From an uncultured Caulobacterales bacterium (GTDB lineage: Bacteria; Pseudomonadota; Alphaproteobacteria; Caulobacterales; Caulobacteraceae), in contig CAIUZX010000158.1 in assembly GCA_903903715.1 (NCBI GenBank), positions 1 through 28,672 of the forward strand: a DNA stretch of 28,672 nt, written 5' to 3'. The translations under genes and the position numbers were made by a program. Each line of letters opens with the position of its first letter. Within the stretch, counting starts at the first letter, position 1. Below, piece by piece: positions 1 to 7,938 of this stretch. The notes under the pieces were generated by a model. That model was not told the DNA's origin. It saw only the letters and a program-made list of their open reading frames with translations, and searched no databases.

Positions 1-228
1 CTGAATGCGCCTCAGCGCCATAACGCCTTCAAAGAGACCGAGCACCGAAAGCTCGGACAGATCAAAGAGGCTTTCAAACCCCTGCTCGGCCATCTGGCGG
101 CCGCCGACGCCCGCAAACTCAAAGGTCACGTCTGGGCGAAGTCTTCGAAGTTGGGTGATCAGATTGGCGCCGAGGCGGTCGCCCGACGCCTCTCCCGCCG
201 TGATAAGGATCCGGATGGTCTCGGTCAT
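1..228 (-). CDS. lpxB: Lipid-A-disaccharide synthase, N-terminal part (partial)
   Basis: The first 76 codons of LpxB, read leftwards and cut by the window edge. LpxB is the peripheral inner-membrane glycosyltransferase that joins UDP-2,3-diacylglucosamine to lipid X to make the tetra-acylated lipid A disaccharide. The translation starts MTETIRILITAGEASGDRLG, and the AGEASGD-x-x-GA box near the N-terminus is the family signature. It is followed by FAGVGGRQMAEQGFESL and a segment LSELSVLGLFEGV that resembles the LpxB 'SVMGxxEVL' region. The ATG at 226-228 overlaps the lpxI stop codon in an ATGA junction, so the start is well supported and translation is probably coupled to lpxI. The C-terminal UDP-binding half lies outside the window. 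Confidence 0.95.
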   Translation of the reverse strand, partial: MTETIRILITAGEASGDRLGANLITQLRRLRPDVTFEFAGVGGRQMAEQGFESLFDLSELSVLGLFEGVMALRRIQ

Positions 229-1079
229 CAGGGTTGCGGCGGCGCGACGCCGACGATGAAGACGCCGAGTCGATCCGCCGCCTCCAGTGTCTGCGGCCGA
301 TCCATGACCAGCATTCTTCCCGCCTCGCCCACAATGCCCGCAAGGCCAGCGGCGGCCACGCGCTCGACCGTCGCGACACCGATGGTGGGCAGGTCGATTC
401 GGAGTTCCTGAATGGGTTTGGCGCATTTGGCCAGCACGCCTCTTCGGTCGGCCGCCGTTCCGCGGACATCCCCCGGCAGAGCTGCGCAGCGCTCCAGCAT
501 CGCGTCGGTCCCTTCCTGAGCCTCCACGGCCAAAACGAGACCGTCGACCACGATTGCGCCTTGACCGATATCAAGGGCGCCGATGGCCCTGGCGATGGCC
601 ACCGCCTTTTCCATGTCGCGCTCATGATCAGCGGACGGACGCACGGCGCCTATAGGTCCCATGCCAAGCTTCAGATCGCCCCGAACTTCTTCGGCGCCCT
701 CAATCCCGAAGCCTTCCGCCTCGAAGACCGACATCATGTATCGCATCAGGGCGTCGTCGCCGTGCCGAGCCGCGGCAATCGCTCCCGGGAAGATGGTCAG
801 ACCCTTGAAATCGGGCTTCAGTGCGGACAGATCCGGCCGCTTGACGTAGCCGGCGAAGCACAACCGCCGACAACCGGTCGCCTTCAAAAGGCCGATCAAG
901 TGCCCTACTTCAGCAATACCGACCACATCCCCGGGGAATGCAGACAGCGGTTGGTCGGCAAAGCCCCGAAGTCGAAAGACGTGATAGTCCCGACCGATGT
1001 CGCGACAATGCTGGGCCAGGGTGGGCGGCAGATCGCCTCCACCGGCGATGATCCCGATCTTGGGGAGGTTCGAGGTCAC
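228..1079 (-). CDS. lpxI: UDP-2,3-diacylglucosamine diphosphatase LpxI
   Basis: LpxI hydrolyses UDP-2,3-diacylglucosamine to lipid X and UMP, the step done by LpxH in enterobacteria. LpxI was characterised in Caulobacter crescentus. The protein opens with KIGIIAGGGDLP, the glycine-rich LpxI N-terminus (about residues 7-18). It contains GYVKRPDLSALKPD, GDDALMRYMMSVFEAEGF, and GQGAIVVDGLVLAVEAQEGTD near residues 180-200, all family hallmarks. I chose the GTG at 1077-1079 because it forms a GTGA overlap with the lpxA stop, like the other junctions here. A TTG at 1094 would add five residues but lies deeper inside lpxA. The 283-aa length is normal for the family. It sits between lpxA and lpxB, completing the cytoplasmic lipid A steps. 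Confidence 0.93.
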   Translation of the reverse strand: MTSNLPKIGIIAGGGDLPPTLAQHCRDIGRDYHVFRLRGFADQPLSAFPGDVVGIAEVGHLIGLLKATGCRRLCFAGYVKRPDLSALKPDFKGLTIFPGAIAAARHGDDALMRYMMSVFEAEGFGIEGAEEVRGDLKLGMGPIGAVRPSADHERDMEKAVAIARAIGALDIGQGAIVVDGLVLAVEAQEGTDAMLERCAALPGDVRGTAADRRGVLAKCAKPIQELRIDLPTIGVATVERVAAAGLAGIVGEAGRMLVMDRPQTLEAADRLGVFIVGVAPPQP

Positions 1080-1864
1080 AGCCCAGGCTGGCAAAGTGGA
1101 CGGTTGCTGTCCGCCCGGATGAAATCTACGATTTCGGAGACTTCCTTTGAACCGGCAAAGACTCGCGCCACATCCTCAAGTCGCTCCTGGAATGCGCCTT
1201 CCGGGGCGAACAGAAGACGCCAGGCGGCGCGCAGGTCATTGATCGCCTCGCGGCTGAAGCCCCGTCGCTTTAGGCCCACCAGATTCAGGCCTTCAAGCCG
1301 GGCGTGGTTCCCCCAGACTGAGCCGAACGGGATGATGTCGCGGGTCACGATGGCGCCGCCCCCAACAAAGGCGTAACGCCCGATCCGGGAGAACTGATGC
1401 ACGGCGCACAGCCCGCCCATGAACACGAAGTCGCCGACTGTCACGTGGCCGGCAAGGGTTGCGTTGTTGGCGAAGGTGACCTTGTCACCCACCACGCAGT
1501 CGTGGGCGACGTGGGATCCGACCATGTAGAGCCCGTCGGAGCCGACTGTGGTCACGCCGCCGCCCAACACGGTTCCGGTGTTCATCGTCACATGTTCGCG
1601 GATCGAATTTCGCTCTCCGATCACGAGACGCGTTTCTTCACCCTTGTGCGCCAGATGCTGGGGAGGCCCGCCGATCGAGGAAAACGGGCCGATCACCGTC
1701 TCTGCGCCCACGACCGTCACACCCGCGACCGTTGCATGCGACACCAGGCTGACGCCATCGTGCAGCGTCACATTTGGCCCAATGAGACAGTACGGACCGA
1801 TTTCGACTGTCGAGGCCAATTCCGCCGCCGGGTCCACCACGGCGGTGGGATGGATCTTGGTCAT
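1076..1864 (-). CDS. lpxA: UDP-N-acetylglucosamine O-acyltransferase LpxA
   Basis: A 262-aa protein that transfers an R-3-hydroxyacyl chain from ACP to the 3-OH of UDP-GlcNAc, the first step of lipid A synthesis in the cytoplasm. Hexapeptide repeats forming a left-handed beta-helix run through residues 1-185 (IHPTAVVDPAAEL, VEIGPYCLIGPNV and so on). The catalytic His is in MVGSHVAHDC (H121, with H118 alongside). GNHARLEGLNLVGLKRRGFS leads into the helical C-terminus that forms the trimer's ACP-binding surface. The ATG at 1862-1864 overlaps the fabZ stop (ATGA), and the stop at 1076-1078 overlaps the lpxI GTG. Length matches E. coli LpxA (262 aa). Confidence 0.97.
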   Translation of the reverse strand: MTKIHPTAVVDPAAELASTVEIGPYCLIGPNVTLHDGVSLVSHATVAGVTVVGAETVIGPFSSIGGPPQHLAHKGEETRLVIGERNSIREHVTMNTGTVLGGGVTTVGSDGLYMVGSHVAHDCVVGDKVTFANNATLAGHVTVGDFVFMGGLCAVHQFSRIGRYAFVGGGAIVTRDIIPFGSVWGNHARLEGLNLVGLKRRGFSREAINDLRAAWRLLFAPEGAFQERLEDVARVFAGSKEVSEIVDFIRADSNRPLCQPGL

Positions 1865-2355
1865 TTCGGGTTCTCAATCAAAATGGCGGCCCACTCGGCT
1901 TCCGCCGCTGCCTTGCCGTTGACGGACGCTTCTCCGCGGAACTTGTAGATATCCCCGCGCACTCTCAGCGTACGCACGTGCATCTTCAATATGTCGCCGG
2001 GACGAACTGGAAGCCGGAATCGGACATTGTCCAGGGTCATGAACAGGATCGTCTTGCCCCGCTTGTCCACGTCGAGTGTCTTCGACATCATCACGGCTCC
2101 GGACTGCGCCATAGCCTCGACGATCAACACACCCGGCATAACGGGATTGTCCGGAAAGTGTCCCTGGAAATAGGGCTCGTTCACCGACACACATTTGATG
2201 CCGATGATGGACTCGCCCGGACGGTAGTCTTCGCAACGGTCAATCAGCAGAAACGGATAACGGTGCGGCAGGCGCTCCATGATCTCCGCGATTTCAACGC
2301 TCGGACCGACCATTTGAGACTCTGCTGAACCTTCCGTCTTTGTGTCTTCGATCAT
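1861..2355 (-). CDS. fabZ: 3-hydroxyacyl-[ACP] dehydratase FabZ
   Basis: A 164-aa hot-dog-fold dehydratase of type II fatty acid synthesis that removes water from 3-hydroxyacyl-ACP. It competes with LpxA and LpxD for the same substrate, which explains its place between lpxD and lpxA. LPHRYPFLLIDR (about 29-40) and QGHFPDNPVMPGVLIVEAMA (about 64-83) are the FabZ motifs, with the catalytic pair at H66 and E80. An open frame extends 30 codons upstream into lpxD. The ATG at 2353-2355 makes an ATGA overlap with the lpxD stop and gives the usual length plus a short variable N-terminus, so it is preferred. Confidence 0.96.
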   Translation of the reverse strand: MIEDTKTEGSAESQMVGPSVEIAEIMERLPHRYPFLLIDRCEDYRPGESIIGIKCVSVNEPYFQGHFPDNPVMPGVLIVEAMAQSGAVMMSKTLDVDKRGKTILFMTLDNVRFRLPVRPGDILKMHVRTLRVRGDIYKFRGEASVNGKAAAEAEWAAILIENPK

Positions 2356-3398
2356 GACTCCCCCCCTTCGCCGTCGCTGCGCTTCGCCTTGCCCTTCTGT
2401 TGAGTCTGGCGTGTCAGCCAAGCGGTCTCTCTGAGATATCGCCAAAGCGGTTTCGCTGGAGTTCCGGACCAGGTCTCGCCTGCCGGAATATCCCGAAGCA
2501 CTCCGGCTCCGGCTGCCACGGACGCGCCAGGCCCGATTGTCCTGTGGTCACCCACCCCGGCGCGGCCTCCGAAGCGCACACCGTCGCCCACAACGACGCT
2601 TCCCGACAATCCCGTATGTGCCGCAAGAACGCAGTTTCGGCCAATGCGCACGTTGTGGGCGATCTGAACGAGATTATCGACCTTGGTGCGTTCCCCAATG
2701 ACCGTGTCGTCCCAGGCGCCGCGGTCGACGCAGACGCAAGCGCCCAACGTCACATCGTCTTGAATGATGACGCGACCCAGTTGAGGGATGTCGACCGCCC
2801 CCTGGCCAGATCCAGCGACACCGAAGCCTTCCTGACCGATCACCGCGTTCGCATAGATCCGCACCCGATCGCCAATGAGCGCAAAACCGATCGACGCCCC
2901 CGCGCCGATCTGGCAGTCCCGCCCGATCGCAACGCCAGGTCCGATAACCGCATTGGCGTCGATGATGGTGCCTGCGCCAATCTGAGCATCTGGACCCACG
3001 ACGACCCCATGTCCCATCGAAACGCCGTCCTCAATCTTGGCGCTGGGATGGATCCGGGGTGTGTCGACTTCGTGCCGTCGAGGTCGATATAGCCGGCTTG
3101 CAATGCGCGCATAGGCGGCCTGTGGCTCTCCCGACGCCAGGACAACGCAATGGGGCGGAGCCTCTCCCGCATGTGAAGGATGCACGAAAACCGCCGCGGC
3201 AGCGGTCTCCCTGAAACTCTCAAGATACCGTCGATCCGAGAGAAAAGACACGTCCGCTGACCCGGCCTTGCCCAGCGGAGCAGCGCCATAAATCAGCACC
3301 TCGCCCGACGGACCGTTTGAAACCACGGCGCCGCCAACTTGTGCGACCTCTGTTAACGACAAAGGACCATAAGATTCGAAAAAGCGGACGTCAGGCAC
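2352..3398 (-). CDS. lpxD: UDP-3-O-acylglucosamine N-acyltransferase LpxD
   Basis: A 348-aa enzyme that adds the N-linked 3-hydroxyacyl chain to UDP-3-O-acylglucosamine, the third step of lipid A synthesis. The N-terminal uridine-binding domain (about 1-110) includes DVSFLSDRRYLESF. A hexapeptide-repeat beta-helix follows (IHPSAKIEDGVSMGHGVVVG onward). The motif DNLVQIAHNVRIG contains the catalytic His (H248). The C-terminal helix is rich in Arg, Lys and Gln. The start is GTG (3396-3398), with a GGAG six bases upstream in the transcript. It follows skp by 44 bp and overlaps fabZ by 4 nt. Confidence 0.97.
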   Translation of the reverse strand: MPDVRFFESYGPLSLTEVAQVGGAVVSNGPSGEVLIYGAAPLGKAGSADVSFLSDRRYLESFRETAAAAVFVHPSHAGEAPPHCVVLASGEPQAAYARIASRLYRPRRHEVDTPRIHPSAKIEDGVSMGHGVVVGPDAQIGAGTIIDANAVIGPGVAIGRDCQIGAGASIGFALIGDRVRIYANAVIGQEGFGVAGSGQGAVDIPQLGRVIIQDDVTLGACVCVDRGAWDDTVIGERTKVDNLVQIAHNVRIGRNCVLAAHTGLSGSVVVGDGVRFGGRAGVGDHRTIGPGASVAAGAGVLRDIPAGETWSGTPAKPLWRYLRETAWLTRQTQQKGKAKRSDGEGGES

Positions 3399-3442
3399 TT
3401 CGGTCTCCGAAGCCGACGTCCGCTGGTTCGACAGATCTATAA

Positions 3443-4102
3443 TTAGCGCTGTGCGGCGGCAGCTTGCGCGTCAAGGTGTTCACGATCAAACGTCACCGAA
3501 GGCAATTTCGTATTCAGCTTTTCGATCACGGCAGACGTGATATCCATCGTCGGGTTCGCTGCATAAATCGCGTTGTCAGCCTTCAACAGAAGGCCGCAGG
3601 ACCGGCTGGCCACAACCACGCGAATGATTGGTTCCAACTCACCGTCGACGCGGCCGATGGCCTTGCGCAGAGTGGTTTCAAGTTCCCGCTGGCGAAGCGC
3701 GCGCTTGCCTTCAAAGTCCTGAACGCGTTGCTGCAGAGCGGGCCCTTGGGCCTGCTGCTGGTCTTGCGGAAGGGCCTTAAACGCCTTGATGTCTGCGTCG
3801 AGGCTGGTTTGTTCCGGCCCAAGCTCAGCTTGCACCTGCGCGCCCAACTGCTGCATGCGCTTGTTGATCGTGTCGCCGGCCGACGAGCGGCTGACCGCAG
3901 CCTCCTCGCTGAATACGCACACGCCGGGGATACCGGCGCCGAGTTGGAGCGGCGGAGGCGGCGGGGCCGGAGCTGCGGCAGGCGCCGAAGTCGCGGCGGC
4001 CTTGGGCTTCGACTTGGCGGCGGTCTGTGCGAGCGCGCCGACAGCTGGCGACATCAGGGCGAGCGCCGAGATCGCCGTAAGGAGGGTTTTGCTTAGGGTC
4101 AT
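3443..4102 (-). CDS. skp: OmpH/Skp-family periplasmic chaperone
   Basis: A 219-aa exported protein of the OmpH/Skp family, which holds unfolded outer-membrane proteins in the periplasm for BamA. A signal peptide is visible at 1-26 (MTLSKTLLTAISALALMSPA, then a cleavage site near ALAQ). Residues about 28-52 are an Ala/Lys/Pro linker ending in a run of prolines. Residues about 65-200 are helical and rich in Gln, Glu, Lys and Arg (for example QQRVQDFEGKRALRQREL), as expected for the coiled-coil arms. Two cysteines, C62 in GVCVF and C169 in RSCG, could form a disulfide. Sequence identity to E. coli Skp is not obvious, so the call rests on architecture and on the position between bamA and lpxD. 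Only 4 bp separate it from bamA. Confidence 0.87.
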   Translation of the reverse strand: MTLSKTLLTAISALALMSPAVGALAQTAAKSKPKAAATSAPAAAPAPPPPPLQLGAGIPGVCVFSEEAAVSRSSAGDTINKRMQQLGAQVQAELGPEQTSLDADIKAFKALPQDQQQAQGPALQQRVQDFEGKRALRQRELETTLRKAIGRVDGELEPIIRVVVASRSCGLLLKADNAIYAANPTMDITSAVIEKLNTKLPSVTFDREHLDAQAAAAQR

Positions 4103-4106
4103 GGCC

Positions 4107-6644
4107 TCAGAACTGTGTGCTGGTTGAGAAACGGAAGCTCTCTGTCTTGTCGTACGTCTCTTTGGCCAAAACTTGGCTAAAGTCCAGACGAATCGGCCCC
4201 AGAGGCGAAGTCCAGAATACGCTCAAACCGGTCGAGGCGCGCAACCCAAGATCGTCTACGATCCTCGGATTGGTCGCGCCATAGGTGCCAGTCGCCTTGG
4301 CCGACTTGTCCAGAAGCCCGAGCGTGCCCACGTCGATAAACAGAGACGTGCGAATTCCATACTGTTCGGGTAGCCCGTTGGGGATGCTCAGCTCGTTCGT
4401 ACCGATGATGTAGGCCTTACCGCCGAGCGCTTCATCATACTGCGTGTCCCGTGGGCCGATACCGGCCACTTGGAACCCGCGGAACGTGTTGCCGCCCTTG
4501 AAGAAGCGGTCGTTGATGCGGATCGAGTCGCCACCCCAGCCGGACACAAGCCCAGCCGATCCCGTGATCTGCCAAACGAATGCTGAGTTGAAGCCGTGGT
4601 ACCAGCCGCCTTCGACTTCCGTGCGCAGATATTTCACGTCACCGCCGACGCCGGCGAAGTCCTGCTTGAAGTTGACATAATACCCCCGCGTGGCGTGACG
4701 CGGGTCATTCCGACGGTCCAGGGTCAGCGTGTACCCAAGAAGGGACGTCAGGTGCTCGCCGGTCTGATCACAGATCGTGCGTGACACGCTAGCGCCCGAG
4801 CAGGCCCCGTTGGACACCACAACCCGGTCACTGTGAATCGAGTAGCGGGTAGACAGATAGGTGTTCACATTCAACGGGAACCCGAGGTTCAACGTCGAAC
4901 CGACAGACTCCGAATTGAAACCAGCCTGGTTCGAATAGTCGTATCGGTATGAGTAGATGTCGATCCCGGCGCGCAGGTCGCGATCCAGGAACCTAGGCTC
5001 CGTGAAGGCGAGATCGATCTGTTGCCTAAGTGAACCAACGGACGCACGCAGTCTGAGATCCTGACCGCGTCCGCGGAAGTTATGCTGGCTGACGCCGATG
5101 TCCAAAAGGAGCTGGTCGACCGAAGAATAGCCGGCCCCGAATGACAGCTCTCCGGTGGGCTGCTCCTGCACCTTCACCCGAAGAATGGTCTTGTCTGAGG
5201 CGCTGCCCGGCAGTTGGTCGATATCGACGGTCTTGAAGAAGTCGAGGCGCTTGATCTCCGTCTTCGAACGGTCAACCAGCACGCGGTTATAGGCGTCGCC
5301 TTCGGCCAGACTGATCTCACGACGGATGACGTGATCGAGGGTTACGGTGTTGCCGACAATATCGATCCGCTCAACGTAGACGCGGGGGCCTTCCTTGACA
5401 TCAAAGGTGACATCAACCGTGCGGCTGTCCGCATTGGCGTGATATCGAGGGCGAATGTCGACGAATGCGAAACCTGCAGCCCCGGCGGCGAAGGTCAAAC
5501 TGTCGACCGCTGATTCAATCCTCTCGTTCGCGAAGACAGAACCTTCCTTGATCGGCAGGATCGCCCGCAGGACATCGCTGTTCAGCTTCTTCAGGTCGGT
5601 GTCGACGCGCAGGCGGCCGAACTTGTACTTGGGGCCTTCCTCAACGACGTAAGTGACCGAAAAGTTCTTCTGGTCAGGCTGGAGCTCAGCTGTCGAAGAC
5701 ACAACGCGGAAGTCATAATATCCACGATTGGAGTAGTGTTTGCGCAACTGCTCACGGTCGTACTCGATCCGGTCCGGATCAAAGTTATCGTTCGAGCTGA
5801 ACAGATGCCACCAGCGTGTTTCCTTGGTGACAACCACGTCCCGTAGCTGGTTAGCGCTGAACGCCTTGTTGCCAAGGAAGTTTACACTGAGGATGCCAGT
5901 CTTCGGGCCTTCGCTGATCTCGAACACAAGATCGACGCGACGCTGGGGCAGTTCCACGATCTTCGGCGTGACAACAACCGAAATCCGACCGGAACGGCGA
6001 TACAGTTCGACAATGCGCTGGACGTCCTGGAGCACATGGCTCTTCGTGAAGATTGCCCGCGGGTGGATCGAGACTTCGTCGCGGAGCTTGTCCGTCGCCA
6101 GAGCCGAGTTGCCCTCGAACACCACCTGATTGATGATCGGATTTTCAACGACCCGAACAACCAGCTCGCCGGTTTCCGGATTCAGCTCAATCCGCTCATC
6201 GCTGAACAGGTCCGTTCGCGCGAGAGTCTTCAGGGCGAGGTCGATTCGGGAGGCGTCCGCCCCCTCCCCGACCGCGATCGGCAAGTAGGACTGGATCGTT
6301 CCAGACTCAATGCGTTCGTTGCCCTTGATCGTGATCTTCCGGACGAGCGCAACGGGCGCCAACGACGACGGAGCCGACGCCGCGGGAGGAACCGGCGTGG
6401 TCCCGCCCTTGGAAGCGGCGCGATTGATATCGTCGGCGGTAGGCGCCGGGGCCGGCTTCACACCGGGCGTCACCTTGGGTGTGTCCGCCGGGTTGACGCC
6501 GTCTGCGCGGCTGCCGGGGAGCGCGCCCGACCGCTGCCCAGCGGTCTGGGCCAGGGCCGGGGCCACGAGCATCGTGGAGCTCAGCAGGAGGACCAAGCCG
6601 GGAAGGAGTTTGGCCCGGCGGGCGAGAGGCGAGGAGATCTGCAT
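4107..6644 (-). CDS. bamA: Outer membrane protein assembly factor BamA
   Basis: An 845-aa Omp85 protein and core of the BAM complex, which folds beta-barrels into the outer membrane. The signal peptide covers about 1-32 (cleavage near ALA/QT). A low-complexity Pro/Ala/Thr linker (about 33-97) precedes five POTRA repeats (about 100-440), recognisable by recurring segments such as ITIKGNERIESG, VVFEGNSAL, VNFLGNKAFS and IDIVGNTVTL. The C-terminal barrel includes the L6-loop motif NTFRGFQVAG (the VRGF equivalent) and ends in a terminal Phe, as expected of an OMP beta-signal. It sits between rseP and skp, the conserved alphaproteobacterial order. The Shine-Dalgarno is weak, with only GGATG upstream. 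Confidence 0.97.
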   Translation of the reverse strand: MQISSPLARRAKLLPGLVLLLSSTMLVAPALAQTAGQRSGALPGSRADGVNPADTPKVTPGVKPAPAPTADDINRAASKGGTTPVPPAASAPSSLAPVALVRKITIKGNERIESGTIQSYLPIAVGEGADASRIDLALKTLARTDLFSDERIELNPETGELVVRVVENPIINQVVFEGNSALATDKLRDEVSIHPRAIFTKSHVLQDVQRIVELYRRSGRISVVVTPKIVELPQRRVDLVFEISEGPKTGILSVNFLGNKAFSANQLRDVVVTKETRWWHLFSSNDNFDPDRIEYDREQLRKHYSNRGYYDFRVVSSTAELQPDQKNFSVTYVVEEGPKYKFGRLRVDTDLKKLNSDVLRAILPIKEGSVFANERIESAVDSLTFAAGAAGFAFVDIRPRYHANADSRTVDVTFDVKEGPRVYVERIDIVGNTVTLDHVIRREISLAEGDAYNRVLVDRSKTEIKRLDFFKTVDIDQLPGSASDKTILRVKVQEQPTGELSFGAGYSSVDQLLLDIGVSQHNFRGRGQDLRLRASVGSLRQQIDLAFTEPRFLDRDLRAGIDIYSYRYDYSNQAGFNSESVGSTLNLGFPLNVNTYLSTRYSIHSDRVVVSNGACSGASVSRTICDQTGEHLTSLLGYTLTLDRRNDPRHATRGYYVNFKQDFAGVGGDVKYLRTEVEGGWYHGFNSAFVWQITGSAGLVSGWGGDSIRINDRFFKGGNTFRGFQVAGIGPRDTQYDEALGGKAYIIGTNELSIPNGLPEQYGIRTSLFIDVGTLGLLDKSAKATGTYGATNPRIVDDLGLRASTGLSVFWTSPLGPIRLDFSQVLAKETYDKTESFRFSTSTQF

Positions 6645-6679
6645 CAGGCGCTGGTCATCCGTACTGAATGGGCCGAGCC

Positions 6680-7912
6680 TTATGACGAAAGGCCCAGGAG
6701 ATTGAAGATGCTTCGCTGCTGAATATCATTCCAGGTCGCGAACAACATTAATCCGACCAACAAGGCAAGTCCGATCCGATAACTCGCCGCTTGAAACTTG
6801 GCGCCCAGTGGCCTTTGGGCGACCGCTTCATACGCGTAGAACACCAGATGGCCGCCGTCGAGGACCGGCACCGGCAGCAGATTCATGAACCCGACCGCCG
6901 TGGACACCAAAGCGGTGAAACTGAGCAAATTCAAGGCGACCCCGACCGCTTTGCCCTGAAGATTGTCTGAGCTTTCCGCCCCGTCCTTCACAACCGAGCC
7001 GGCGGTCTGCGCCATTCCAAGGAAGCTGGACAGTTGATTCGCAGATTCCTTGCCCGTCATGATCCGCCCCAGATAGGTCACGGTCGTCGCAACAATGTTC
7101 CAGGTTTCCCCGGCGCCCCATCTCACACCTTCCACAGGCGTCAGGCGAAGGCGTGTCGGATTGTCCATCGGCGCCGCGCCGATGCGGCCGATCTGCATGG
7201 AGCGATGGGTCAAGGGATCGGTCACGTTGACCCGGCGCGGCGTTACGACAACGTCCTGGGGCGCCCCGCCGCGCAGGATGGATACGTTCAGCGGATCGCC
7301 GGCTCGCAGATGAACATATTCAACTAGATCTTTGAAATCATGAATTGAATGCCCGTCGATAGATGTCACAAGATCGCCTCGCTGCAATCCCGCAGCGGCC
7401 GCAGCGGAGTCTGCAGCGACACCTCCAATACGAGGCGGCGTGACAACGATGCCGAACGCCATCGCAAAGATGGAAAAGAGGAAGATCGAAAGAACAAAGT
7501 TTGCAACTGGTCCCGCCGCGACGACAAGCGCTCTCTGATAGATCGGCTTGAAATGGAAATATCGGCTGAGAGCGTCGGCGCCCTGCTGTCTGATCACCTG
7601 CTGGCGAAGATCGTCGAGATCTTCAGCATCAGGAACGGAGGAACTGGCATCTGCATCACCTGAAAAACGGACATAGCCTCCAAGGGGCAGAGACCCGATC
7701 CGCCATTCCACTCCGCTCTTGTCGACCCGACTGAAGATGGGCTTTCCGAAACCGATGGCGAACCGATCGATTGCAACTCCGAAACTTTTGGCCATCAGAA
7801 AATGACCGAGCTCGTGGATCGTCACAACGATCGTCAGCACGATCAGGAACGCGCCAAATGACATGACGAGATTGGACAAGGACCCAAGGACGAAGTGCGG
7901 AATATCGGTCAT
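6680..7912 (-). CDS. rseP: RIP/site-2 zinc metalloprotease RseP (MmpA-like)
   Basis: An inner-membrane M50 zinc protease that cleaves substrates within the membrane. RseP releases sigma-E in E. coli, and the C. crescentus homologue MmpA degrades PodJ. The first membrane segment carries the metal-binding HELGH (about H33-H37). A PDZ domain occupies about residues 120-210, containing GGVAADSAAAAAGLQRGD. The C-terminal membrane segments contain NLLPVPVLDGGH, the second zinc-ligand motif, in which the Asp is the ligand. I prefer the ATG at 7910-7912 (410 aa), with AGGAAGG about 12 nt upstream. A TTG at 7942 overlapping the dxr stop would add 10 residues and cannot be excluded. It lies between dxr and bamA as in many Proteobacteria. 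Confidence 0.94.
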   Translation of the reverse strand: MTDIPHFVLGSLSNLVMSFGAFLIVLTIVVTIHELGHFLMAKSFGVAIDRFAIGFGKPIFSRVDKSGVEWRIGSLPLGGYVRFSGDADASSSVPDAEDLDDLRQQVIRQQGADALSRYFHFKPIYQRALVVAAGPVANFVLSIFLFSIFAMAFGIVVTPPRIGGVAADSAAAAAGLQRGDLVTSIDGHSIHDFKDLVEYVHLRAGDPLNVSILRGGAPQDVVVTPRRVNVTDPLTHRSMQIGRIGAAPMDNPTRLRLTPVEGVRWGAGETWNIVATTVTYLGRIMTGKESANQLSSFLGMAQTAGSVVKDGAESSDNLQGKAVGVALNLLSFTALVSTAVGFMNLLPVPVLDGGHLVFYAYEAVAQRPLGAKFQAASYRIGLALLVGLMLFATWNDIQQRSIFNLLGLSS

Positions 7913-7938
7913 GGAGGCAGAGAACCTTCCTTGCGTGG

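Noticed and set aside
234..1376. 380-codon plus-strand frame opposite lpxI and lpxA
   Set aside because: Antisense shadow; the minus-strand frames have unmistakable family motifs and coupled starts.
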